In this document: positions 8,705-17,886 of the stretch, piece by piece
Layout: the number at the start of each line of letters is the position of its first letter
How positions within the stretch are numbered: position 1 is the stretch's first letter
Assembly: GCF_023700005.1 (NCBI RefSeq)
Contig: NZ_JAMLJK010000001.1
Coordinates: 1 to 64,000, forward strand
Source: Larsenimonas rhizosphaerae
Lineage (GTDB): Bacteria > Pseudomonadota > Gammaproteobacteria > Pseudomonadales > Halomonadaceae
Direction of reading: 5' to 3'
Length of the DNA stretch: 64,000 bases
Translations under genes and position numbers: made by a program
Notes under the pieces: model-generated
Told to the model about the DNA's origin: nothing
The model's database searches: none
Seen by the model: only the letters and a program-made list of their open reading frames with translations

Positions 8705-10756
8705 ATGTCCGACAATCCATTGCTGGAACCCCATGTCCTTCCGCCGTTCAAATCGATCGAGCCGGAACATATCGAACCCGCCGTGGATACATTGATCCAG
8801 GAGAACAAGGCAGAGATCGAACGGCTGGTCGAACAGGGCGATTACAGCTGGGACGGGCTGGCGCAACCACTTGAGGCACTGGGTGACCGACTGTCTCAGG
8901 CCTGGTCACCGGTATCGCACCTGAATGCCACGATGAACTCTACTGCACTGCGCGAGGCCTACCAGGGCTGCCTGTCAAAACTATCGGCATACGGCACCTG
9001 GATCGGCCAGCATGAAGGGCTGTTCAAGGCCTATCAAGCCCTGAAGGACAGCGACGAATTTACCCGGCTAAGCCAGGCACAACAGACAGCCATCAATCAT
9101 ACGCTGCGCGACTTCAGACTGGCCGGTGTTGATCTTCCTTCCGCTGAAAAACAGCGCTTTGGCGATATTCAGGCACGACTCGCCGAACTGGCCAACACCT
9201 TTTCCAACCACGTGCTTGATGCCACTCAGGCCTGGTCGATGGACCTTGAAGATGCATCAAGGCTTTCCGGTATACCGGAAAGCGGACTGGATGCACTTCG
9301 AGCCAATGCTGAAGCCAAGGAAAGAACCGGTTACCGAATCACTCTGGATTTTCCGAGCTTTTACCCGGTCATTACCTACGCTGATGACCGGGACCTGCGC
9401 GAAACCGTATATACCGCATTCACTACACGTGCCTCCGAGCTTGGCCCGAATGCCGGCGAGTTCGATAACTCGGCCATCATGAGCGATATCGTCCGCCTGC
9501 GTCAGGAGCTGGCTGGCATGCTCGGGTTTGATACCTACGCAGATTATTCCCTCTACACCAAGATGGCTGACTCCCCACGCCAGGTAATGGATTTCCTGCT
9601 GGATCTGGCCGAGAAGGCAATCCCCCAGGCCCAGGAAGACATGGCCACGCTGCGTCAGTACGCTCTGGATGAATTGAATATCGAACATCTACAACCCTGG
9701 GATGTCGGGTATGTCAGTGAAAAGCTGCGCCAGGACCGGTATGCCATTTCCCAGGAAGAGCTTCGCCCTTACTTCCCGGCCCCCCAGGCGGTAGCGGGCC
9801 TTTTCAGGGTCACGGAAAAACTGTACGGGCTGAGTTTCAGCGAGCGCGACGATGTTCCCATCTGGCACCCCGATGTACGGTATTTCGACATTCTGGAAAA
9901 CGACCAGCCGATTGCCGGTTTCTATCTGGACCTTTACGCCCGGGAAGGCAAGCGTGGTGGCGCCTGGATGGGTGAATGCCGTGTACGACGCACCCTGGCT
10001 GATGGCAGCCTGCAATTGCCCGTGGCCTATCTGACCTGCAACTTTACCCGGCCGGTAGGCAGCAAACCGGCCCTGCTGACCCATGACGAAGTACTGACCC
10101 TGTTCCATGAGTTTGGCCATGGGTTACATCACATGCTGACTCGCCAGAATGTGGCCGATGTGTCAGGCATCAACGGTGTGGCCTGGGATGCTGTCGAACT
10201 TCCCAGTCAGTTCATGGAAAACTTCTGCTGGGAACGTGAAGGGCTGGACATGATTGCCTCTCATGTCGATACCGGCGAACCGCTTCCAGACGATCTGTTC
10301 GATAAGCTGCAGGCCGCTCGCAACTTCCAGTCAGCCATGCAAATGGCTCGCCAGCTGGAATTTTCGTTGTTTGATCTGCAACTGCATCATGAGCACGATG
10401 CACCGTCTGCCGAGGGCATCCAGGCACTGCTTGATCATGTTCGCGATCAGGTCAGCGTAACGCCACGGGTGGACTTCAATCGCTTCCAGCACAGCTTCAG
10501 CCATATCTTCGCTGGCGGCTATGCGGCCGGTTACTACAGCTATAAATGGGCCGAAGTGCTGTCGGCAGATGCATTTGCCGCATTTGAAGAAGCCGGCATC
10601 TTTGATGCGGACACCGGCCGTCGTTTCAAGGAAAATATTCTGGAAATGGGTGGTTCACGTGATGCAGCCGAGCTGTTTGAGGCATTCCGGGGTCGGCCAC
10701 CCAGCATAGACGCACTGCTGCGTCATACGGGTATTACCCCGCGCGACGCGGCATGA
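8705..10756 (+). CDS. prlC: Oligopeptidase A (M3 zinc metallopeptidase)
   Basis: Cytosolic zinc oligopeptidase of 683 residues that degrades short peptides, including released signal peptides in enteric bacteria. The M3 signature HEFGHGLHHML lies near residue 468, with the distal glutamate about 28 residues later in the conserved VELPSQFMENF segment. The terminal region contains FSHIFAGGYAAGYYSYKWAEVL, typical of the family. The open frame extends upstream to 8552, but the ATG at 8705 has a GAGG site and fits the family start. yheV follows 53 bases downstream, as in many gammaproteobacteria. Confidence 0.94.
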   Translation: MSDNPLLEPHVLPPFKSIEPEHIEPAVDTLIQENKAEIERLVEQGDYSWDGLAQPLEALGDRLSQAWSPVSHLNATMNSTALREAYQGCLSKLSAYGTWIGQHEGLFKAYQALKDSDEFTRLSQAQQTAINHTLRDFRLAGVDLPSAEKQRFGDIQARLAELANTFSNHVLDATQAWSMDLEDASRLSGIPESGLDALRANAEAKERTGYRITLDFPSFYPVITYADDRDLRETVYTAFTTRASELGPNAGEFDNSAIMSDIVRLRQELAGMLGFDTYADYSLYTKMADSPRQVMDFLLDLAEKAIPQAQEDMATLRQYALDELNIEHLQPWDVGYVSEKLRQDRYAISQEELRPYFPAPQAVAGLFRVTEKLYGLSFSERDDVPIWHPDVRYFDILENDQPIAGFYLDLYAREGKRGGAWMGECRVRRTLADGSLQLPVAYLTCNFTRPVGSKPALLTHDEVLTLFHEFGHGLHHMLTRQNVADVSGINGVAWDAVELPSQFMENFCWEREGLDMIASHVDTGEPLPDDLFDKLQAARNFQSAMQMARQLEFSLFDLQLHHEHDAPSAEGIQALLDHVRDQVSVTPRVDFNRFQHSFSHIFAGGYAAGYYSYKWAEVLSADAFAAFEEAGIFDADTGRRFKENILEMGGSRDAAELFEAFRGRPPSIDALLRHTGITPRDAA

Positions 10757-10809
10757 CACCTTGCACGGGCCGACCTGTCAGGCCCGCTTGCTGACTTTCT
10801 GGAGACCGT

Positions 10810-11058
10810 ATGACTGCAACGCCCAAACGGTTCATTGCCGGCGCCATCTGCCCTCGCTGCGCCGCAATGGATCGAATACGCAGCTGGGAAAATGAGGGTG
10901 TGCTATATCGGGAATGCGTCAGCTGCGACTTCTTCGAGCAACTGCCTGTGGAAGATACCAGTAGCCCGGAAATAGAGACACGCGTCAATCAGCCCCGGGA
11001 AACGCCGGCTGATGACACGATCCAGACAGTCAGGATCATCACCCCGCCCGACCGCTGA
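10810..11058 (+). CDS. yheV: YheV-family zinc-ribbon protein
   Basis: Small protein of 82 residues. Its N-terminal half has two CxxC pairs (CPRC near residue 15 and CVSC near residue 37), which should form one zinc ribbon. The C-terminal half is acidic and rich in Thr and Pro and looks disordered. The YheV family has no established function but is typically found just downstream of prlC, as here. The ATG follows a GGAG site at about ten bases. It is probably co-transcribed with prlC and ends before the bidirectional terminator. Confidence 0.85.
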   Translation: MTATPKRFIAGAICPRCAAMDRIRSWENEGVLYRECVSCDFFEQLPVEDTSSPEIETRVNQPRETPADDTIQTVRIITPPDR

Positions 11059-11091
11059 ACAACCGGGTGTGGACAAGTTCAGCCGGTGAAT

Positions 11092-11131
11092 AAAAAACGG
11101 CGCCCGGATCAATTCCGAGGCGCCGTTTTTT
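11092..11131. terminator. Bidirectional terminator between yheV and sodC
   Basis: A GC-rich stem with ACGGCGCC and GGCGCCGT arms is flanked by an A-run on the left and a T-run on the right, so it can stop transcription from both convergent genes. Confidence 0.92.
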
Positions 11132-11147
11132 CAAGGGGCATCATGGG

Positions 11148-11669
11148 TCATCTGACGACACCACATGCCCAGCGGGCTCCCCCGCCCCCAAGCTTTGGTG
11201 GCTCACCGTAGGTATCTCCCCCTTCATGAATGATGAGGGCGTGTCCCGACAGATCACTTTCCCTTAGCCGCGGCGCCAGCACAGGCGTTGCTGCATTGCC
11301 CCTGGCATCTGCCATCAGTACCGGCAGATCCCCAAGATGACTTTCCTTCACATAAGGTCCGGCGTGAAGCCCATTACCTGCCGGATCAAAGTGCCCCCCT
11401 GCGGCACCGCCCGGGGTGGTCTTGCCTTCCGAGACCGATGGCTGGCAACTGGAGTTCTGATGTAGATGAAAGCCGTGCATCGAGCCTGCAGGAAGCCCGT
11501 GAATATCAGGAGTGATCAGAAGCCCATAGTCAGTATCCTTGAACGTGACCGCTCCGACCGCCTCTGAAGTGCCCTGATCCGTTAGTCTGTTCATGTCAAC
11601 GCTGACGTCAGCCAGCGCCGGCAGGCTACCCAGCGCCAGCGCAAGACCCAGCCATTTTGCCCTGTTCAT
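11148..11669 (-). CDS. sodC: Periplasmic Cu/Zn superoxide dismutase
   Basis: Dismutes superoxide in the periplasm. The 173-residue precursor has a cleavable signal peptide (hydrophobic core LGLALALGSLPALA, predicted cut after ALA near residue 20). The metal ligands are visible: GFHLH for copper, GGHFDP, a later GLHAGP and SHLGDLP for zinc, and ALIIHEGG for the last copper histidine. Two cysteines, in SSCQPS and WACGVV, can form the usual disulfide. The ATG at 11669 follows AGGAGAAG, so I reject the longer frame from 11687. It is a single gene between metF and a terminator. Confidence 0.94.
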   Translation of the reverse strand: MNRAKWLGLALALGSLPALADVSVDMNRLTDQGTSEAVGAVTFKDTDYGLLITPDIHGLPAGSMHGFHLHQNSSCQPSVSEGKTTPGGAAGGHFDPAGNGLHAGPYVKESHLGDLPVLMADARGNAATPVLAPRLRESDLSGHALIIHEGGDTYGEPPKLGGGGARWACGVVR

Positions 11670-11736
11670 GTTCTTCTCCTGTATCACGTCGTACGCTAAC
11701 GCTAGTCAGAAGAAGCAAAAAACGCGAGCACAGGAC

Positions 11737-12582
11737 TCAGGACTCAAGACGCAATTCATCAATGATGTTCAGGCTGGGTTCGGCCTGGTTAAGCGTATAG
11801 AAATGAAGCCCTGGTGCACCGCCATCGATCAACTGCTGGCACAGGCCTGTAACGACCTCATGGCCGAACGCCTGCAGGCTGGCGCTATCATCACCATAGG
11901 AGGCCAGCTGCCGGCGCATCCAGCGCGGGATATCCGCGCCGCACATTTCCGAAAAACGAGCCAGTTTGGAGTAGTTGGTAATAGGCATGATGCCAGGCAC
12001 GATTGGAATATCTACCCCGTGGGCCCGCACTCGATCAACGAAATGAAAATAGGCATCGGCATTGAAGAAATACTGGGTAATGGCCATATCGGCCCCGGCC
12101 TTGACCTTGTCGACAAAATGACCGATGTCACGCTCAAGATGTTCAGCCTGCGGATGACACTCTGGGTAGGCTGCCACCGAAAGCTTGAAATGATCGCCGG
12201 TTTCCTCACGGATGAAGGAAATCAGATCGGAGGCATACCGAAATTCTCCGCCGCCCATCGACCCGGAAGGCATGTCACCTCGCAGGGCCACGATGCGCTC
12301 GACGCCCTCTTCACGATACAGATGCAGCATATCGCGCACGGCGCTGCGATCACTCAGAACGCAGGACAGATGCGGTGCAGTGTCAATGCCGCTTTGACGC
12401 ACAGAAGCCACTGTATTGAAGGTCTTGTCTCGTGTAGAGCCGCCGGCACCGAAGGTCACGGAGAAGAAGTGCGGTGAACGAGCGGCCAGCTTGTCCCGCA
12501 CCAGCTGCAGTTTCTGATCACCCGATTCCGTACGCGGGGGAAAGAATTCAAAGCTGATACTGTGAGAGGAGGCAGTCGTCAT
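11737..12582 (-). CDS. metF: 5,10-methylenetetrahydrofolate reductase
   Basis: FAD-dependent enzyme of 281 residues that reduces methylene-THF to methyl-THF, the methyl donor for methionine synthesis. The N-terminal SFEFFPPRTESG, the VTFGAGGSTRD segment near residue 43, the RGDMP segment near 100 and AVAAYPECHP near 135 are family hallmarks. It has its own unit here, unlike the common ahcY-metF arrangement; ahcY and metK lie 3 and 7 kb away. Its 5' region is 139 bases long and I see no riboswitch there. Confidence 0.94.
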   Translation of the reverse strand: MTTASSHSISFEFFPPRTESGDQKLQLVRDKLAARSPHFFSVTFGAGGSTRDKTFNTVASVRQSGIDTAPHLSCVLSDRSAVRDMLHLYREEGVERIVALRGDMPSGSMGGGEFRYASDLISFIREETGDHFKLSVAAYPECHPQAEHLERDIGHFVDKVKAGADMAITQYFFNADAYFHFVDRVRAHGVDIPIVPGIMPITNYSKLARFSEMCGADIPRWMRRQLASYGDDSASLQAFGHEVVTGLCQQLIDGGAPGLHFYTLNQAEPSLNIIDELRLES

Positions 12583-12721
12583 GGCACGGTCTCTTGAAAC
12601 AGGGATGGCGACACAAGTGTCGAGTCAGTCAGCGTAGTGTGCCTAACTCCTTGCCAGGAAACGAATGAATGTTTCTGGGCACCAACATTAATTCGATTCA
12701 TACAGATACCTGAACAATGTC

Positions 12722-13516
12722 TCAGACCGCTTTACTGCCCGAGAAGACAGGCGCAGTCGCGAGTATATTCAACTCGTAATCAATCAAGTGAAGTTCACCA
12801 TCATGCGTTTCAACCAGCCCCGTGCAGTGTTCAACCCAGTCACCACAGTTCGCATAAAGGTACCCTTCATGCTCACGCAGGCTGGGAAGGTGGATATGAC
12901 CGCCCATGTAGCCGAACGTTTTCTCGCTTCGGGCTCGCTCAAGCGCCGCCGTTTCAAATACATTGATATAGCGTTTGGTACGCTCGGAACGTCGCTTGAT
13001 CGCCGCCGAGAGTGACCAGTAGGGCAGATTGAACCGCTCACGGGTTTGCGTAATCCAGCGATTGATCACGCGAAGCCCGTTCAGCATCCTGCTGCCCAGT
13101 TGGTGCAGCCAGGGGGCTACGGCCTCATGCATCTGATCATCAAACTCATCGCCATGAGCGATCAAAAGAGGCCGACCGTCTTTCAGGGTATGGAAGTACT
13201 CCTGCTCGATACGGATATTGAAGATTTCAGTGCCGCATAAACGTCGGAAGGACGCGTCATGGTTGCCTGGAATATAAATGACCTGACAGTCCCCCCCGGC
13301 AATATCAATAATGCGAGAGATCAGCGACTGCTGGGCAGTGGTCAGTACTGCCCGCCGGCGCATCGCGATCAGATCAAACACATCGCCTACCAGAAAGAGC
13401 CGCGTCGGCGTCACGATATCCAGCAATGACAACAGTCGAGAGGCCTGACAATCCGGCGTTCCCAGATGCAAATCGGAAATGAACAGGGTCTCGACGCATT
13501 CGGTATTCAACGTCAT
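12722..13516 (-). CDS. LpxH-like UDP-2,3-diacylglucosamine diphosphatase / metallophosphoesterase
   Basis: Calcineurin-type metallophosphoesterase of 264 residues. The metal-binding motifs appear in order: FISDLHLG (residue 12), VGDVFDLI (about 43), PGNHDASF (about 82), AHGDEFD (about 120) and GHIHLP (about 204). The spacing resembles LpxH and LpxH2-type enzymes, which cleave UDP-2,3-diacylglucosamine during lipid A synthesis at the membrane. The best-known LpxH is shorter (about 240 residues), so a paralogue acting on another substrate is possible. AAGGA precedes the ATG. It is divergent from gldA. Confidence 0.78.
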   Translation of the reverse strand: MTLNTECVETLFISDLHLGTPDCQASRLLSLLDIVTPTRLFLVGDVFDLIAMRRRAVLTTAQQSLISRIIDIAGGDCQVIYIPGNHDASFRRLCGTEIFNIRIEQEYFHTLKDGRPLLIAHGDEFDDQMHEAVAPWLHQLGSRMLNGLRVINRWITQTRERFNLPYWSLSAAIKRRSERTKRYINVFETAALERARSEKTFGYMGGHIHLPSLREHEGYLYANCGDWVEHCTGLVETHDGELHLIDYELNILATAPVFSGSKAV

Positions 13517-13709
13517 TAATGCTTGTCCTTTGTTTCAACTTCAAAGAGCAAAAAACAACCTCTGAGCCACAGGTTGTTCTCGTTGTTTCCTGTTCAATGT
13601 AGCTGCGTCAATTTTACACGGCGACATGATGATTCTGCCTGTTACGAGCATCTATGCTCTGAAGACAACGTCCCACTACGGCATCCGACGTTCAAACCCA
13701 GGAGGCACC

Positions 13710-14837
13710 ATGTCACCGAGCAAGCCGATACCCCGCGTTTTCATCAGCCCTTCACGCTATGTACAGGGCCCAGGCATTCTCCTCGACAGCGCTGACCACC
13801 TCAAGAAAATAGGGCAGCGTCACCTCATCATTGCCGATGAGTTTGTCTGGAACATGACCGGTAACGCTCTGATGAGACACCTTGATCAGGCCGATATTCA
13901 TGCCCACCACGAAATATTCAATGGTGAGGCTTCCGCTGGAGAAATCACGCGACTGGGCAAGCTGGCCGAACGGTTTGATGCCGATGTCATTGTCGGGCTG
14001 GGCGGCGGAAAGACACTCGATACCGCCAAGGCAGTGGCCGATGATATCGGCAGTGCCTGTGCCATCTTTCCGACTACCGCATCCACTGATGCACCCACCA
14101 GTGCATTGTCAGTGATCTATGACGATCAAGGGCAATTCGACCGCTACCGTTTCTATGACAAGAACCCCGATCTTGTACTGGTCGATACCGGGATCATTGC
14201 CAAGGCGCCTCCTCGCTTTTTGGCCTCCGGCATTGCCGATGCCATGGCTACCTGGGTTGAAGCACGATCCGCCATCGCTGCCAATGCCATTACCATGGCT
14301 GGCGGTCACTCCACTTTACTCGGTGCCGCCATCGGCGAAACCTGTGAAAAGACCTTGTTTACCTATGCACGTCAGGCTTATCAGGCCAATCAGGCGGGCA
14401 TTGTGACCCCTGCCTTCGAGGCCGTTGTCGAAGCCAATACCCTATTAAGCGGCCTCGGCTTTGAAAGCGGCGGCCTGGCCTGCGCACATGCCATTCATAA
14501 CGGCTTCACGGCGCTCAAGGGCGACATTCACCACCTGACACATGGCGAAAAGGTGGCCTACGGCACCTTGTCCCAGCTCATGCTGCTGGGCACACCGGAC
14601 AGCGAGTTTGAACGATATCTCGCACTTTATATCGAGTTGGGGCTGCCGGTGACCCTGGATGCGCTGTCGCTCAGTGCCGACGATACCGAGTCGCTGACCG
14701 CTGTTGCTACTGCTGCGCTCAAGGAAGGCGAGACCAGCCACAACCTCGCGTTCGAGCCCACCCCTGACATGGTGGTCAGCGCCATGATTGCTGTCGATCA
14801 GTACACTCGACACTACAAGGCACGCCATCACCTGTAG
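13710..14837 (+). CDS. gldA: Glycerol dehydrogenase, iron-containing ADH family
   Basis: NAD-dependent oxidation of glycerol to dihydroxyacetone. The protein has 375 residues, with a nucleotide-binding segment VIVGLGGGKTLDTAKAVAD near residue 91 followed by the PTTASTDAPTSALSVIY segment. The zinc ligands fit the family: Asp in ASGIADAMATW, His in AHAIHNGF and His in LTHGEKVAYG. The frame is open from 13626, but the ATG at 13710 follows GGAGG at proper spacing. It stands alone, with no glycerol uptake or dihydroxyacetone kinase gene nearby, and is followed by a hairpin whose T-run faces the opposite gene. Confidence 0.9.
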   Translation: MSPSKPIPRVFISPSRYVQGPGILLDSADHLKKIGQRHLIIADEFVWNMTGNALMRHLDQADIHAHHEIFNGEASAGEITRLGKLAERFDADVIVGLGGGKTLDTAKAVADDIGSACAIFPTTASTDAPTSALSVIYDDQGQFDRYRFYDKNPDLVLVDTGIIAKAPPRFLASGIADAMATWVEARSAIAANAITMAGGHSTLLGAAIGETCEKTLFTYARQAYQANQAGIVTPAFEAVVEANTLLSGLGFESGGLACAHAIHNGFTALKGDIHHLTHGEKVAYGTLSQLMLLGTPDSEFERYLALYIELGLPVTLDALSLSADDTESLTAVATAALKEGETSHNLAFEPTPDMVVSAMIAVDQYTRHYKARHHL

Positions 14838-14845
14838 CCCAAAAC

Positions 14846-14872
14846 GAAAAATGCCGCCCCGAAGGGCGGCAT
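14846..14872 (-). terminator. Terminator of ahcY
   Basis: A nine-base-pair stem (ATGCCGCCC with GGGCGGCAT) and a CGAA loop, followed on the minus strand by a T-run. There is no T-run on the plus side, so it mainly serves ahcY. Confidence 0.85.
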
Positions 14873-14916
14873 TGTCATCATGCTGTTTGTGGTTCAGACA
14901 TCATGAAAGGCAGATA

Positions 14917-16329
14917 TCAATAACGATACTCATCGGGCTTGAACGGGCCTTCCTGCGGCACGCCAAGATAATCTGCCTGTTTGGAGGTCATTTTAGTCAG
15001 CACACCACCAAAACCTTCCACCATATAGCGTGCCACTTCCTCATCAAGCTGCTTGGGAAGTACTTCAACCGTGATGCGCTCAGCACGCGCTCCCTGCTCG
15101 AGATCAGCAAACTTACGCTCGAACAGATGAATCTGTGCCAGTACCTGGTCAGCAAAGGAGCCATCCATGACACGAGACGGATGACCTGTCGCGTTGCCCA
15201 GGTTGACCAGACGCCCTTCGGAAAGCAGCAACAGGTAGTCGCTACTGGTCGGATCAAAGTTATCCTGTGAGCCATCACGATAAATCTTGTGGACCTGTGG
15301 CTTCACTTCTTCCCAGCCCCAGTTGGCGCGCATGAAGGCCGTATCGATTTCGTTGTCGAAGTGGCCGATGTTGCAGACTACGGCTCCTTTCTTCAGCGCT
15401 TTCAGCATGCCGGCATCACAGACATTGACGTTGCCGGTCGTTGTGACCACCAGATCAATCCTGCCCATCAGTGCCTTGTCGACAGACTCGCCATTCTCAT
15501 CGTTGTTGCCGTCAACATAAGGAGAGACAACTTCGTAGCCGTCCATGCAGGCCTGCATGGCACAGATCGGGTCGATCTCGGAGACCTTGACGATCATGCC
15601 TTCGTTACGAAGCCCTGCCGCAGAGCCCTTGCCTACATCACCGTAGCCGATCACCAGCGCCTGCTTGCCGGAGAGCAGATGGTCCAGCGCACGTTTGATC
15701 GCATCGCTCAGGGAATGACGGCAGCCGTACTTGTTATCGTTCTTGGACTTGGTGACCGAGTCATTGACGTTGATGGCCGGCACCTTGAGCGTGCCTTTTT
15801 TCATCATATCGATCAGACGGTGAACGCCCGTGGTGGTTTCTTCACTGATGCCGTGAATATCGTCGAGCAGCTGCGGGTACTTGTCATGCAGAAGCTCTGT
15901 CAGATCGCCCCCGTCGTCCAGCACCATGTTGGGCTTCCAGCCATCCGGGCCTTCCACGGTCTGTTCGATGCACCACCAGAATTCGTCCTCGGTTTCGCCT
16001 TTCCAGGCAAAGACAGGAATGCCTGCCGCGGCAATGGCTGCCGCCGCCTGATCCTGAGTCGAAAAGATGTTGCAGGAAGACCAGCGTACGCTGGCACCCA
16101 ACTCGATCAGGGTTTCAATCAGTACGGCTGTCTGGATGGTCATATGGATACAGCCGGCGATCCGGGCATCCTTGAGCGGTTGTTCGGCACGGTATTTTTC
16201 GCGAATCTTCATCAACGCCGGCATTTCGGTTTCGGCGATGCGAATCTCGCGACGTCCCCAGTCCGCCAGCGACATGTCAGCAACCTTGAAGTCACCCTGT
16301 GATGCCGTGTCATACGCCATTGCGCACAT
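14917..16329 (-). CDS. ahcY: S-adenosylhomocysteine hydrolase
   Basis: Hydrolyses S-adenosylhomocysteine to adenosine and homocysteine, removing product inhibition of methyltransferases. The 470-residue protein shows [18 protein letters not shown] near residue 58, the NAD-binding [17 protein letters not shown] segment and the C-terminal KPDEYRY. The frame opens at 16341, but I prefer the ATG at 16329: a GGAGA site lies right before it, while the first ATG has no ribosome-binding site between itself and the riboswitch. An SAH riboswitch directly upstream should switch expression on when the substrate accumulates. Confidence 0.96.
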   Translation of the reverse strand: MCAMAYDTASQGDFKVADMSLADWGRREIRIAETEMPALMKIREKYRAEQPLKDARIAGCIHMTIQTAVLIETLIELGASVRWSSCNIFSTQDQAAAAIAAAGIPVFAWKGETEDEFWWCIEQTVEGPDGWKPNMVLDDGGDLTELLHDKYPQLLDDIHGISEETTTGVHRLIDMMKKGTLKVPAINVNDSVTKSKNDNKYGCRHSLSDAIKRALDHLLSGKQALVIGYGDVGKGSAAGLRNEGMIVKVSEIDPICAMQACMDGYEVVSPYVDGNNDENGESVDKALMGRIDLVVTTTGNVNVCDAGMLKALKKGAVVCNIGHFDNEIDTAFMRANWGWEEVKPQVHKIYRDGSQDNFDPTSSDYLLLLSEGRLVNLGNATGHPSRVMDGSFADQVLAQIHLFERKFADLEQGARAERITVEVLPKQLDEEVARYMVEGFGGVLTKMTSKQADYLGVPQEGPFKPDEYRY

Positions 16330-16351
16330 ACTTGTCTCCATTCATATCGAA

Positions 16352-16426
16352 TGGGCGCCGTTGACAGTGGTAGACGAACCTCTCGAGCCTCGCGGTTTGA
16401 CCGCTGCAGCGCCCCTCGAGCGGTAC
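16352..16426 (-). ncRNA. SAH riboswitch in the ahcY leader
   Basis: On the minus strand the leader has the conserved GAGGGGCGCUGC core, a small hairpin (GCGGUCAAACCGC) and then GAGGCUCGAG, which closes P1 with CUCGAG. The 3' strand AACGGCGCCC follows about 20 bases later and can form the pseudoknot with GGGCGC in the core. Compared with the well-studied Ralstonia aptamer, the A in GAGCGC is G here and its partner is changed to C, which keeps the pairing. The aptamer ends about 13 bases before the GGAGA site of ahcY. Confidence 0.95.
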
Positions 16427-16479
16427 AGAAAAAATCGTCCATTAATCAGGCATCTACTACCCGAACGGAACGAGATAAC

Positions 16480-16508
16480 AGTATAACGAAGATCAATGAT
16501 TTACCGAA
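16480..16508 (-). promoter_or_regulatory. Possible ahcY promoter
   Basis: A TATACT hexamer at 16485-16480 lies about 55 bases before the riboswitch. The hexamer 17 bases upstream (TTCGGT) matches the -35 consensus poorly, so only the -10 element is convincing. Confidence 0.4.
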
Positions 16509-16603
16509 CCTTCCTGTACTTCTTCGGCCCGGACGGCAAGAAGTTTACGACACAAGGAAAGTACCGGGCAGCGGCGCTGTCACCACGCCGCATATCCTTG
16601 CAC

Positions 16604-17881
16604 CTAGGAGTGATGTCTGGTGGTACCTGATGATTTGACTGAACCATCCTCTGGTAGAACAGCACTTACCAGCTTACCGATGGTAAGCCCCTGTACCAGT
16701 ATCGAAAACAGGACAATGATATAGGTAATCACCACCAGCGATTCTCGGTAGGGGGTATCCGGCAGGCCCAGTGCCAGCGCTACGGAAATACCGCCACGCA
16801 GCCCGCCCCAGGTCAGCACACGTGTTGTCCCGGTACGAAAGGAATACCACTTCCGAAGAAGGGTAATCGGTACACCGATCGTGATGAAGCGAAACATCAA
16901 AATCAACAGGATCAACGGCATTGCGATCCAGATGTAATAACTGTTGAAAGGGATGATCAGCAGCTCAAGCCCGATCAATACAAACAGCACGGCATTAAGA
17001 ATTTCATCGATCAATTCCCAGAACCCATCAACATAGCGGCGCGTGTTATCCGACATCGCCCCCACACGTGCCATGTTGCCGATGATCAGACCGGCAACCA
17101 CCATTGCAATGGGGCCGGAGACGTGCAGAGTGGAAGCAAGTGCATACCCGCCAATGACCAGTGCCAGACTGAGCATGACCTCCACCTGATACTGATCGAT
17201 GCTTTTCATCAGAAAATACACCAGCGCCCCCAGCGCTCCTCCCAGAACGACACCACCACCGGCCTCTTCCAGAAACAGAAGGCCAACGTGTGAGGGTGTC
17301 AGCGTATGAACACCGGCGGATGCTGCCCCCACCAGGGCTGTGAACACCACGACTGCGACACCATCGTTGAACAGGGACTCACCAACAATCTTGATCTCCA
17401 TATCCTTCGGAGCGCCGGCATTTTGCATGATACCCAGCACTGCAATGGGATCCGTCGGAGCAATCAGGGCACCAAAGATCAGGCAATAGATATAAGGCAC
17501 ATCCATGCCGAACCAGCCAAACAGCCACCATGCGGCGCTGCCTACGGCGACAGTGGATAATACAACGCCGAACGTCGCCAGAAACCCGATGGAATAGCGA
17601 TAACTCTTGAGCTCGTGGATATCCACGTGCAGTGCGCCTGCAAACAACAGAAAGGACAGCATGCCGTCCATCAACAGGGTGTTGAAGTTGATCTGCTCCA
17701 GCCAGTACTGGGCATGATCGGTCAATACGGTAACCCCCAGATGATTCAGGCCCACCAGCGTCAGCGACAGCACCAGCCCGATCACCATGACGCCAATCGT
17801 GGGTGGCAATCGTATAACCTTGTGGTTGAACCACAGGAACAACGCCGTAATCGTGATGAACAAGGCTGCAATATTAAGCAT
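16604..17881 (-). CDS. CPA1-family Na+/H+ antiporter (NhaP type)
   Basis: Cation:proton antiporter of 425 residues with about twelve membrane segments. The family's ion-binding residues are visible in FGALIAPTDPIAVLGI (TDP motif, about residue 145) and GESLFNDGVAVVVF (ND motif, about 173). A conserved arginine follows in TWGGLRGGISVALALGLP. It should expel sodium or potassium in exchange for protons, in keeping with a salt-tolerant host. It begins six bases after the upstream EIIC-like gene and is probably co-transcribed with it. No RCK or TrkA_C regulatory domain is seen. Confidence 0.87.
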   Translation of the reverse strand: MLNIAALFITITALFLWFNHKVIRLPPTIGVMVIGLVLSLTLVGLNHLGVTVLTDHAQYWLEQINFNTLLMDGMLSFLLFAGALHVDIHELKSYRYSIGFLATFGVVLSTVAVGSAAWWLFGWFGMDVPYIYCLIFGALIAPTDPIAVLGIMQNAGAPKDMEIKIVGESLFNDGVAVVVFTALVGAASAGVHTLTPSHVGLLFLEEAGGGVVLGGALGALVYFLMKSIDQYQVEVMLSLALVIGGYALASTLHVSGPIAMVVAGLIIGNMARVGAMSDNTRRYVDGFWELIDEILNAVLFVLIGLELLIIPFNSYYIWIAMPLILLILMFRFITIGVPITLLRKWYSFRTGTTRVLTWGGLRGGISVALALGLPDTPYRESLVVITYIIVLFSILVQGLTIGKLVSAVLPEDGSVKSSGTTRHHS

Positions 17882-17886
17882 GTACG

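Noticed and set aside
15289-16302. Long open frame (337 codons) antisense to ahcY
   Set aside because: AhcY is highly conserved on the other strand; the antisense product shows no family features.
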